NCBI RefSeq assembly: GCF_012844365.1
Contig: NZ_CP051626.1
Location: 3,596,001-3,660,000, forward strand
Reading direction: 5' to 3'
Length of the DNA stretch: 64,000 nucleotides
Source of the DNA: Brevibacterium sp. 'Marine'
GTDB lineage: Bacteria > Actinomycetota > Actinomycetes > Actinomycetales > Brevibacteriaceae
The notes under the pieces were generated by a model that did not search any database, was not told the DNA's origin, and saw nothing but the letters and a program-made list of their open reading frames with translations. How positions within the stretch are numbered: position 1 is the stretch's first letter; every line of letters begins with the position of its first letter. The position numbers and the translations under genes are program-made. Shown here one piece after another: positions 1-7,566 of the stretch.

Positions 1-943
1 CTCGGGCCCTGAGAACCCACTGCATCGGGGTGTAGCCGGTGTCTTCGACGAAGCGACGGGAGAAGGTGCGCACGGAGACTCCGGCATTGGCGGCGAGATC
101 GCGCAGGGTGATCTTCTCCCCGATGTGCTGCAGTGCCCATTCGCGGGTGTCGGCGAAGTCGTCGCCGAGAGGATCGGGCACGCTGCGCGGCACGTACTGT
201 GCCTGGCCCGCGCTCCGGTAGGCGGCGGCGACCAGGCGTCGGGCGACCTGATTGGACAGGCCGACGCCGTGGTCGCTGCGGATGAGATGGAGGCACAGAT
301 CGATCGCCGAGGCGGCTCCGGCCGAGGTCAGCAGCTGCCCCTCGTCGATGAATAGAACGTTCTCGTCGACCTTGATCGAGGGGAACCGTCGAGCAAGCTC
401 TTTCGCCGTCGACCAGTGCGTGGTGGCGCGTCGCCCGACGAGCAGCCCCGTGCGCGCGAGGACGAACGTGCCGGTGGAGATCGCGGCGATCCGCGCGCCG
501 CGCTCGAACGCCGAGAGCAGGGCCCCGATGACTGAAGCGGGTGGTTCCTCTGCCACGGCCGAGGTGGCACCGGGCAGGATGACCGTATCCGCGGTCTCCA
601 ACGCTTCGAGACCTCGATCGACGGAATAGTCCAGCCCGTCCGATCCGGCCACTTTGCCTGCGGTGATGCCGCAGACCTCGACTTCATAGGGCCAGCTGCC
701 CGCGGGCACGGTCGTCGTTCGTGCACCGGGGACGGCGGAAGCCGCCTCACCGCTCGGGTTCGGCTGGGAGCGGGGAGCCACCTCGGTGCGGGTGCGGTCG
801 GTGGCGGCGTTCGACTCGCGGCCGAAGACCTGGACGGGGACGCCGAGATCCATAGCAGACACCCCGTCCAATGCCAGCACGAGGATGCGGTGCGGGCGGG
901 AACGGGGTGCTCTGCGCGGAAGGGTGCGGGGGTCGTCAGTCAT
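1..943 (-). CDS. GlxA family AraC-type transcriptional regulator, 3' end cut off by the window edge
   Basis: About 314 codons are visible from the ATG at 943; the C-terminus lies outside the window. The N-terminal two thirds is a DJ-1/PfpI-like amidotransferase fold (start RILVLALDGVSAMDLGVP, later ARIAAISTGTFVLA and RATTHW), and the visible C-terminal part begins an AraC helix-turn-helix (ITLRDLAANAGVSVRTFSRRF). This order is that of GlxA-type regulators. The position often held by the nucleophile cysteine reads I-S-T-G, so the domain probably senses a ligand and is not an active amidase. The target is unknown. The next gene upstream, an AhpD-like gene, lies 45 bp away on the same strand and could be a target or an operon partner. 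Confidence 0.85.
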   Translation of the reverse strand, partial: MTDDPRTLPRRAPRSRPHRILVLALDGVSAMDLGVPVQVFGRESNAATDRTRTEVAPRSQPNPSGEAASAVPGARTTTVPAGSWPYEVEVCGITAGKVAGSDGLDYSVDRGLEALETADTVILPGATSAVAEEPPASVIGALLSAFERGARIAAISTGTFVLARTGLLVGRRATTHWSTAKELARRFPSIKVDENVLFIDEGQLLTSAGAASAIDLCLHLIRSDHGVGLSNQVARRLVAAAYRSAGQAQYVPRSVPDPLGDDFADTREWALQHIGEKITLRDLAANAGVSVRTFSRRFVEDTGYTPMQWVLRAR

Positions 944-988
944 GATCGCCTCTCAGTCTAGGCAATCGGGACTCGCCCCGGTGCGAAC

Positions 989-1330
989 TCAGTGCTCGTG
1001 GACCCCCGTGAGCTTGAAGCCCAGACGACCGTGGGCATATGCTCCACCGGCGCGGAGAGCCGAGGCGGTCCAGGCGGTCTCGGCCAGTTCGGTCTCTGTG
1101 GCACCGGCTTTGACGGCGGCATTCGAATGCGCATCGATGCAGTAGGCGCACTGGGTGGTCAAGCCGACGGCGTAGGCGATCAGTTCACGGTACTTCAGCG
1201 GAATCTCGCGGCCTTCTGCGGCGAAGACGGCGTTGTTGAACTCGCCGAAGGCCTTGAGAATGTCGGGAGTGGTCTCTTTGTAGGCCTTGTCGTACTTGCC
1301 GTCGGTCTCGCGGTCGAAGAAATCTGACAT
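989..1330 (-). CDS. Carboxymuconolactone decarboxylase family (AhpD-like) protein
   Basis: A 113-residue protein with the AhpD/CMD core. The redox motif Cys-Ala-Tyr-Cys is followed by Asp-Ala-His in the usual E...CxxC...H arrangement, and the alanine-rich helix TAWTASALRAGGAYAHG follows. Small proteins of this family act as thiol peroxidases or disulfide reductases. The start at 1330 is chosen because AGGAGG lies a few bases upstream; the reading frame stays open further upstream without a better ribosome site. The substrate cannot be told from sequence. Confidence 0.85.
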   Translation of the reverse strand: MSDFFDRETDGKYDKAYKETTPDILKAFGEFNNAVFAAEGREIPLKYRELIAYAVGLTTQCAYCIDAHSNAAVKAGATETELAETAWTASALRAGGAYAHGRLGFKLTGVHEH

Positions 1331-1506
1331 CGTGCTGCCTCCTGTGATCGGTGTCATTCCGATCCTCACGCTACCGATTTCGCTCCTCGGCTGCACGGGT
1401 TTCGCCCAATGATGACAACCGCTGTCTTCTGCGGGTGGATCCGTCTCGACTATCCGCGCGGTTGCGATGTGGGTCCGTCCGCAGGAGACACGCGAACCGC
1501 TCGGCC

Positions 1507-3435
1507 TCAGTAGAGCGTGTTCTGGCTGACGAGAGAAGCCGCCTGAGTTCCCGGCAGAGGCGGTTCCTGAGGTGCGGCTGAGGGAGGCGAGACATCAGGA
1601 GGTGCAATCGCAGGAGACGCTACTTCACTCAGCGGAGGCATGGGCCCTGCAGATGCAGGGTCTGCAGATGCTGGCGCTGCGGACGTCGGGTCGGCGGGAG
1701 CCGGAGCCACCGGTGCGGCCTCTGCCGGTGCGGGCAGGGTGTCTGCGGGGACCGATTCGACGGAATTCGCAGCCGCCTGCACCGCGTCGGCTGGTGACGC
1801 AGCCGCCGGAATCGACTCTGCGGCCAGCGCCTCGGCGCTCTCCGCTTCGGGACTGCCGATACTCGGGTCGACGGGCGCAGCAGCACTCGGCGCTGCTGGT
1901 GCGGTGCCCGGTGCAGCGTTTCGGGGAGCCGCCTCGGTGGGGGCAGGATCGGCAGGCGTCCGACCGGTAGTCGGGACCGCTTCGGCGATGGCTTCGAACA
2001 TGGCCAAGGTGCCGTGCTGGGCGGCCAGGCTCACCGGTTCAGGGTCGCTTGAGAGCTTGACACCGACGGTCTGCGTGGCGCGGTCGATGTAGAGCATCTG
2101 GCCATGAATGCCGATGCCGATGACGACGTCCCGGCTGGCCGAAGGCAACCAGAACTGGCTGCGGTACATGCCGCCCGGATAGGAACGCCCCGACGGGGAT
2201 GCGGCGAAGATCTTCGCCGAGTCCTCGGCACCGGTGAAGATGTCGTCGACCCATTCCGCCGAGAGCACCCGTTCGCCGTTTTCGGTGGTGCCGCCGCGGG
2301 CGATCATCTCGCCGAAGCGGGCGAGGTCGCGCAAGGTCGCGCTGATGGCGCCGTCGGCGATCGATCCGCCCCACCGGTCCTGGCAGACCTGGGCAGCGTG
2401 GGCGGCGCCGATCTTCGACCACACGTATTCGCTGGTGACGATGGAGAACGGCTGGCCGGTGACCGCCTCGGCGATCCAAGCGAGCACATCGGTTTCGCAG
2501 CTACGGTAGACGAAAGCCGATCCGTGGTCACGCTCGCTGGTCAGTCCGGTGAGAAAGTTCTTGATCCCGTTCGCCGAGGCTGCCGTCCGCGGCGCGAAAT
2601 CGACGGCTTCGAACAGGGCACGGATCTCCGAATCCTTCTCGAGGTACTCCTCGGAGAACTTGATTCCCGAGCGCATGTCGAGCAGGTCGCGGATGGTTGC
2701 CCCCGCGTAGCCGCTCTTCGCCAGAGCGGGCACATGCGTGGTGACGAGATCGGTCGTGCGCAGCAGCCCGGCGTCGGCGAGCGCTCCGATGACGGTGGCC
2801 ACGATGGACTTGCTCACGGAGAAGAGCATGTGCTGGCGGGCCGGCTTCATCGGCCAGGCGTATTCCTCAGCCAGTGCCATCCCGTTGCGAGTGACGAGCC
2901 AGGCGTCGGTGTGGGTGTTGGCCAGGACGTCGCCGACAGTGGTCCAATCTTCGTCGATCGCCGGCCACTTCTCGCGGTCGATGGTCAGCGGGCGGAAGTC
3001 GTTGTCGTCGGTGACGTATTCGCGCACAGGTCCGATGCCGCGCGGGATACCGCCGGTCGGGAAGATCTCCTGCATCCGGGTCAGGGCGAAGGCGAAGAAC
3101 TCCGGCCATTTCCAGGTATCGAGGTCGATGCTCTCGAGCACCGCTTCGGAGGGGTCGACGATTGCGTCTTCGCTGGCCGATTCGAGTTCCCCGACATGCG
3201 GAAGGGTGATATCCGGCGCCGAGGCGTCCGCATCGTCGTCTCCGCGCTGCGCAACTGTGGGACTCTGGGAGGCCGGGGGCTGCTGGGAGTCCGCGTCCGC
3301 GGACTGGCCGGGAACCGCCTCGGTGGCGGTTTCTGTGGATGTGCTGATGCCCTTGGTATTGCCGGACAGTGCACCGATGCGGCGGTTCGGAGGGGTCGCC
3401 GGGCGGGGCGGAAGAGTCTCGTCTTCGCCTGCCAT
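1507..3435 (-). CDS. Serine hydrolase of the class C beta-lactamase / NylB-like fold with a long Ala-Pro tail
   Basis: A 642-residue protein. The catalytic SxxK is visible as SVSK in MLFSVSKSIVATVIGALAD, the second motif is Tyr-Arg-Ser followed by CETDVLAWI (NylB-like in style), and the third-motif region reads GIGIHGQMLYID. The first ~110 residues are polar and rich in Thr, Ser, Gln and Asp, and the last ~150 are rich in Ala, Pro, Glu and Ser with no fold and no LPxTG anchor. No signal peptide is evident. The start is the ATG at 3435, preceded by GGAGGTGAC; the frame extends upstream without support. Likely an esterase, amidase or peptidase of unknown substrate. The family usually runs 350-450 residues, so both ends are extended. 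Confidence 0.8.
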   Translation of the reverse strand: MAGEDETLPPRPATPPNRRIGALSGNTKGISTSTETATEAVPGQSADADSQQPPASQSPTVAQRGDDDADASAPDITLPHVGELESASEDAIVDPSEAVLESIDLDTWKWPEFFAFALTRMQEIFPTGGIPRGIGPVREYVTDDNDFRPLTIDREKWPAIDEDWTTVGDVLANTHTDAWLVTRNGMALAEEYAWPMKPARQHMLFSVSKSIVATVIGALADAGLLRTTDLVTTHVPALAKSGYAGATIRDLLDMRSGIKFSEEYLEKDSEIRALFEAVDFAPRTAASANGIKNFLTGLTSERDHGSAFVYRSCETDVLAWIAEAVTGQPFSIVTSEYVWSKIGAAHAAQVCQDRWGGSIADGAISATLRDLARFGEMIARGGTTENGERVLSAEWVDDIFTGAEDSAKIFAASPSGRSYPGGMYRSQFWLPSASRDVVIGIGIHGQMLYIDRATQTVGVKLSSDPEPVSLAAQHGTLAMFEAIAEAVPTTGRTPADPAPTEAAPRNAAPGTAPAAPSAAAPVDPSIGSPEAESAEALAAESIPAAASPADAVQAAANSVESVPADTLPAPAEAAPVAPAPADPTSAAPASADPASAGPMPPLSEVASPAIAPPDVSPPSAAPQEPPLPGTQAASLVSQNTLY

Positions 3436-3814
3436 GTCACCTCCGCTGTCTCGACCTGGACTGCGCTGCGCATGCGCGCGGCCGTCCCGCTGTGCAGGGA
3501 ACACACTACCGGTACGAGGTGAAACCCCGTAGCCGAAGCGGGCCGATTCGGGCGTTGCGGCGTTCTCCGTCCCGAGAGTCTGCGCCTCTCACCTGGAGTG
3601 ACAGTCTGGGTGATTACCAATCAGTTATTCACCTGACATTTCGCCTCCCGTGCATCATTACGCTGATGTCGACCCCGACGTCGAGGTCACAGACTGGCAG
3701 CGTCTGGCGCATTATCGACCACTAGAGGCTGACCTTGAGGAAGAAGACATCGGCCTCGTTGACCGTCGGCGCGGCTGCTGCTCACTATGTCATCGAGACC
3801 ACCGGAGGGCTCGA
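3436..3814. other. Intergenic region upstream of the serine hydrolase, with a possible gene remnant
   Basis: About 380 bases without a credible complete gene. It must hold the promoter of the serine hydrolase gene, read leftward. On the minus strand, 3732-3785 reads as a short open stretch ending V-N-E-A-D-V-F-F-L-K-V-S-L-stop and preceded by stop codons. It looks like the C-terminal end of a lost gene, but is too short to assign. Confidence 0.4.
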
Positions 3815-4726
3815 TCAGACCGAGTAGCCTCGATGATGCCCGGCATGGCTCCGCAGCGAAGTCCTGATGAACTCGATATGTTCAAGGTGAGCGATTTCGC
3901 GCCGAACCAAGAGCACTACACGCCGGATGGGCGTGGGATCGACGAGCGGTCGTGCAGTCAGGTCGGCCGGCAGCTCACCGATGGCCAAGCGCGGCAGCAC
4001 CGTCACACCGATCCCAGCACTCACCATCGCAAGAATGCCATAATGATCATCAGCACGAGCGACGTATTTCGGACTGAACCCTGCAGCTTGGGTGACGTGC
4101 TCGACCACTTCTTGAGTAGGCCCGCCGATGACGCTTAGATCGACCATGGGCTCTTCAGCCAACTCCCCTACGGCTACGTTCCTTTGTGCGCTCAACCGAT
4201 GGCCTCTCGGCAGCACCACCATGTATTCATCGTCGATCAGTTCCTCGCGCCGGTATCCCGAAACCTCCTGAGGCTCGGCGTGGCCCGGTTCGTTCGCTAT
4301 ATCGAGATCGCCGAAGCGCCGTTCTGTTCCGATCAGAGGCTCGTTCGTCATGATGTCGAATCGCAGATCGGGATACCTCCGAACGACTTCACCCAGGACT
4401 GTTGGAATCCACTCCTTTGCCACCGACGAGAAGCACCCGATGGTCAACCTCGGCCGCGGACCGGTACGGACAGCTTCAGTGAGGGCCTCGAGCCGCTTCG
4501 CCTCGACGAATAGGGGTTCGGATTCGTCAGCCAGCTGTCTGCCGGCGTCGGTGATCTCAATTCCGCGCCCACTTCGGCGATAGATCGGATAGCCCACCGT
4601 TCTCTCCAGGGCGATGATGTGCTGGCTGACGCTCGCGGGTGCGTACTGGAGGTTACGTGCGGCGGCGTTGACCGACCCGGCTTTCACTACAGCGCGCCAT
4701 ACCCTGAGCCTATTGAGATCCCACAC
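3815..4726 (-). CDS. LysR family transcriptional regulator, divergent from a LysE exporter
   Basis: A 303-residue LysR-type regulator with N-terminal winged HTH (AAARNLQYAPASVSQHI) and a C-terminal effector domain. I prefer the GTG at 4726 (V-W-D-L-N-R-L-R-V-W) because a TACAAT -10 element at 4734-4739 would place the transcript start at this codon, making the gene leaderless. The alternative ATG at 4759 lies inside an 18-bp palindrome. The gene is transcribed away from the LysE-type exporter, the layout of lysG-lysE and argP-argO pairs, so it probably activates the exporter when an amino acid accumulates. Codons are less G/C-biased than in neighbouring housekeeping genes. Confidence 0.88.
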   Translation of the reverse strand: MWDLNRLRVWRAVVKAGSVNAAARNLQYAPASVSQHIIALERTVGYPIYRRSGRGIEITDAGRQLADESEPLFVEAKRLEALTEAVRTGPRPRLTIGCFSSVAKEWIPTVLGEVVRRYPDLRFDIMTNEPLIGTERRFGDLDIANEPGHAEPQEVSGYRREELIDDEYMVVLPRGHRLSAQRNVAVGELAEEPMVDLSVIGGPTQEVVEHVTQAAGFSPKYVARADDHYGILAMVSAGIGVTVLPRLAIGELPADLTARPLVDPTPIRRVVLLVRREIAHLEHIEFIRTSLRSHAGHHRGYSV

Positions 4727-4753
4727 TTGGAATATTGTACGCCACTGACTGAT

Positions 4754-4771
4754 AAACATTCATAAATGTTT
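4754..4771. promoter_or_regulatory. Palindromic operator AAACATTCATAAATGTTT in the lysR promoter
   Basis: Perfect 7-bp arms (AAACATT / AATGTTT) around four bases. It overlaps the -35 zone of the lysR promoter whose -10 is TACAAT at 4734-4739. Position and symmetry fit LysR autoregulation; binding is inferred. Confidence 0.45.
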
Positions 4772-4993
4772 GCTTTTCTTGATGACTGAACAGAGACATG
4801 CTGGAAGCGTCGAAAGATCCGGAAAACAGCTGAAGGGAACCGGCCATGCTCTCTCTGTCGATCGTCTGCGGCGCCGTACTAGCGGGTTATTTCAGCATCG
4901 GACGTATCGCCTGTCCGAGTTCGGACCGCCTGCCCTTGAGTGAGTTGGGCTTTGCGGACGTGTGCGCAACGATTCGTCGCGGTTGGTACACAC

Positions 4994-5021
4994 TTGGCCA
5001 ATATTCGAGACTCGAGACAAT
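4994..5021 (+). promoter_or_regulatory. Candidate promoter of the LysE exporter gene
   Basis: TTGGCC at 4994-4999 and GACAAT at 5016-5021 are separated by 16 bases and precede the GGAGG ribosome site at 5036-5040. This is a plausible sigma-70-type pair, but weak. Confidence 0.25.
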
Positions 5022-5048
5022 GTCAATGCGGATGCGGAGGGACCCACG

Positions 5049-5798
5049 GTGACCGGGTCCGAGTACACCGCGTTCCTCGGCGCCAGCATCATTTTGGCGG
5101 TGACCCCGGGACCCGATACCTTTCTCATGCTCAAGTTCGGAGCACGAAATGTCTACGCTGGCTTCGTCTATGTTTCGGCAGTAGCGCTCGGTGTCATGAT
5201 GTGGGCCGTGTTCGCCGTGACTGGCGTTGCTGCTGTTCTTGAACAATTCCCCGGTGTCCGAACTGCACTGACCTTGGTGGGAGGCTGCTACCTAGTCCTC
5301 CTGGGCGCGTCAGCTCTTCTGGGCCTCCGCCGGACGTTGCGTTCGACGTCGCGCAATGCCGACAGCGAGGTCGAATACGATTCCACAGAAAAGACGTCTG
5401 TACGAGTGGCGCCCGCGGATCTGAGCACAGAGACCGAAGTCGACGTCGCGGCCTCAGCGGAATTCTATACCGCTTCGGGGACGGGCAATTGGCGCACTGT
5501 GGTGAAACCGACGGCTGTCTTCCGCACGGGCCTGATCAGCTCACTGACGAATCCGAAGACTGGTCTCTTCTTCCTTGCGCTCCTTCCGCCTTTCCTGCCT
5601 CATGCCCCGGGGCTGGTCGACTATGGATTGCTCCTCGCAACCATAGCCATATGCATCCTCATCTACGGGGCGATAGTCTCTTTAGCGGCGGCACGTATCG
5701 GTCGCTTGCTGACGGCCGGTTCAGGGCCGATGATCGTCGATGCCTTCTCGGGCGTCGTGCTCATCTGTATCGGAATAGGAATCGTCGCCTTCCACTGA
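5049..5798 (+). CDS. LysE/RhtB family amino-acid exporter
   Basis: A 249-residue inner-membrane protein. The family signature T-P-G-P-D follows the first membrane segment (SIILAVTPGPDTFLMLKFG), and TNPKTGLFFLALLPPFL is the second conserved loop of the family; about six membrane segments are visible. The GTG at 5049 has GGAGG eight bases upstream and removes a poorly conserved 29-residue extension. A central hydrophilic loop of roughly 60 residues, rich in Ser, Thr, Glu and Asp, is longer than usual. The divergent LysR gene suggests substrate-induced expression. Substrate (Lys, Arg, Thr or another amino acid) cannot be told. Confidence 0.88.
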   Translation: MTGSEYTAFLGASIILAVTPGPDTFLMLKFGARNVYAGFVYVSAVALGVMMWAVFAVTGVAAVLEQFPGVRTALTLVGGCYLVLLGASALLGLRRTLRSTSRNADSEVEYDSTEKTSVRVAPADLSTETEVDVAASAEFYTASGTGNWRTVVKPTAVFRTGLISSLTNPKTGLFFLALLPPFLPHAPGLVDYGLLLATIAICILIYGAIVSLAAARIGRLLTAGSGPMIVDAFSGVVLICIGIGIVAFH

Positions 5799-5956
5799 TG
5801 GATGCTTCCGACCGACAAGTGAAACAGCAGCGACGGACCGGAAACGGCCCACGATAATGATTCTCTGGTCTCGCATAGAGCCCATTGCGTCTCCAACTGA
5901 AACGGCGAAGACTCGACGACGTAAGATTCCCTGGTCAACATGATGAGGACAGAACT

Positions 5957-6373
5957 ATGAAGATTCTCGCGCACGCTTTCACCATGGTCCCCACGGATGA
6001 CCTCTTCGATGCTGTCTCCGCCCACGTAGCGGGCGGGCTCAACGTCTATTGGCGGCCCGATCCGCGGACTGCGTTGTTAGGAGTCAACGACCGCGCCTGC
6101 GTGATGGTCGAAGATGATCCGGCTGAACGTGCGCTTGGGCCCGGTCCGGTGCTGCTGGTCGACGATGTGACGAAGATCGGCTTGGACGACGCCTCCTCGT
6201 GGGCTATTTCGCCGATAGAGGTGCGGGTAGGCAACTATGCCGCGTTAGACCGGAAGGGAATCATCGTCCGCTATCTTGATCTTTCGATGCTTGAGGTCAG
6301 CATTCCGAGAGCATGGTTCGGACACTCACACGACGCAGCCGATCGCCAGGGAGCAAATAGCCATGGGAATTGA
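5957..6373 (+). CDS. Conserved-looking protein of unknown function
   Basis: A 138-residue soluble protein that I do not recognise. It has GAGGAC upstream of its ATG and overlaps the next gene by 11 bp, so the two are probably translated together. The sequence has no membrane segment, metal-site cluster or repeat; it includes an acidic stretch (VEDDPAERALGPG) and ends in a His/Asp-rich tail. Codon use is looser in the third position than in nearby housekeeping genes. Coupling to a VOC protein suggests a shared small-molecule substrate, which is inference only. Confidence 0.7.
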   Translation: MKILAHAFTMVPTDDLFDAVSAHVAGGLNVYWRPDPRTALLGVNDRACVMVEDDPAERALGPGPVLLVDDVTKIGLDDASSWAISPIEVRVGNYAALDRKGIIVRYLDLSMLEVSIPRAWFGHSHDAADRQGANSHGN

Positions 6374-6824
6374 TCCGGACATCACGGCCGTTCAGACCGC
6401 CGGTTTCACCTTGCAAGTCTACGTGCCGACCGACGAGACTGCCGCAGCGCGTTCGTTCTACAGTTCGCTGTTTGGCCGCGAGCCGGAGTTCGAGCCGCAC
6501 GACGACTTCTTCGAGTGGTCGCCGATCGCTGGTCAGGAATGCTGGTTTCAGGTGTCGGGGAAAGACCCAGCATCCCCATTGCTCAACAGAGTCCGCTTTC
6601 GCGTACTCGATCTGGGCGAGGCGTTGTCGTTTCTCGACTCCTCCGGGATAGCGCGGTCCGAACCGTCACAGCTGCCTGGTGTCGTCGCTTTTGTTGACTT
6701 CACAGATCCTTGGGGCAACCGGCTCGGCTACTACCAAGACCTGGTGCCAAGTGGTCAGCAACAGGATTACAGAGGCACCTCGGTCAACGATGAAGCGCAG
6801 TTCACCCGGTTCGCGAACGAGTAA
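6363..6824 (+). CDS. VOC superfamily (glyoxalase/dioxygenase-like) protein
   Basis: A 153-residue protein with the VOC beta-alpha-beta-beta-beta pattern: TLQVYVPTDETAAARSFYSSLFG is the first unit, VRFRVLDLGEALSFLDSSG the second, and FTDPWGNRLGYYQ the typical closing strand. The usual metal-ligand His/Glu positions are not all evident, so it may bind a ligand (as resistance proteins of this fold do) and not catalyse. The ATG at 6363 has AGGGAG upstream and overlaps the previous gene. A long hairpin follows the stop. Confidence 0.8.
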   Translation: MGIDPDITAVQTAGFTLQVYVPTDETAAARSFYSSLFGREPEFEPHDDFFEWSPIAGQECWFQVSGKDPASPLLNRVRFRVLDLGEALSFLDSSGIARSEPSQLPGVVAFVDFTDPWGNRLGYYQDLVPSGQQQDYRGTSVNDEAQFTRFANE

Positions 6825-6849
6825 GCGAGCTAGGCCAGCGTGTGAGAAT

Positions 6850-6923
6850 CGCCGAGAAACGGGCTGAGCGTCGAGAAACGCACGTGCACACCCGTTTTTC
6901 GACACCCAGCCCGTTTCTCGGCG
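6850..6923. terminator. Long inverted repeat between convergent genes
   Basis: Perfect 17-bp arms (CGCCGAGAAACGGGCTG at 6850-6866 and its complement at 6907-6923) enclose a second, inner near-perfect repeat (GTCGAGAAACG with CGTTTTTCGAC). It sits between two convergent genes and can act as a bidirectional terminator. Both arms carry GAGAAACG, so the structure is doubly nested. Confidence 0.7.
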
Positions 6924-6945
6924 GAGTCCGCGAGAGGCGCTGCCT

Positions 6946-7566
6946 CTACACCAGCCCCTGGTCCTCGGCGACGCGGATGGCGCGGGCACGGGAATCCACG
7001 CCGAGCTTCGTGAACACATTGACGAGGTGACTCTTCACAGTCGCCTCGGTGACGAAGAGCTCCTGGGCGATCTGCGCGTTCGACGCCCCGGTGGCCAAGA
7101 GTCTGACGACGTCACGTTCGCGACGGGTCAGCTTCGGACTGGGATTGCGCATCGCGGCGAAGACCTTCGACGAGATCTCCGGAGGCATGTAGGTCTCCCC
7201 CTTCGCCGCCTTCTCGATCGCCGTCGAGATGTCCCCCGGGTCGATGTCCTTGAGCAGGTACCCCGAGGCCCCGGCGTTGATCGCGGCGATGATCTCCGAG
7301 TCGAGGTCGAAGGTGGTAAGGATGAGCACCGCCGGCGGGTTCGCCTTCGCGCGCAGCCTCTTCGTCACCTCGATGCCGTCGATCCCCTCCCCCAGCCGCA
7401 GGTCGCAGAGGACGACGTCGGGGTCGAGTTCGTCGACGATCGTCAGCGCCTCCTCTCCGCTGCCGGCCTCACCGATCACAGCGATGTGGTCCGGTGCGTC
7501 GATGACGGACTTCAGACCCGCCCGCACGACCGGGTGATCGTCGACGAGGATGACTCGGATGCTCAT
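6946..7566 (-). CDS. NarL/FixJ family response regulator
   Basis: A 206-residue two-component regulator. The receiver domain shows the acidic pair DD at residues 9-10, phospho-acceptor Asp55 in VVLCDLRLG, conserved Thr in ILTTF and Lys in YLLKD. The C-terminal LuxR-type HTH begins near residue 143 (LTRRERDVVRLLATGASNAQ). It overlaps the sensor kinase gene by 4 bp (ATGA), so the pair is translationally coupled and certainly functions together. The nearest membrane target is the MMPL exporter gene upstream. Confidence 0.93.
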   Translation of the reverse strand: MSIRVILVDDHPVVRAGLKSVIDAPDHIAVIGEAGSGEEALTIVDELDPDVVLCDLRLGEGIDGIEVTKRLRAKANPPAVLILTTFDLDSEIIAAINAGASGYLLKDIDPGDISTAIEKAAKGETYMPPEISSKVFAAMRNPSPKLTRRERDVVRLLATGASNAQIAQELFVTEATVKSHLVNVFTKLGVDSRARAIRVAEDQGLV

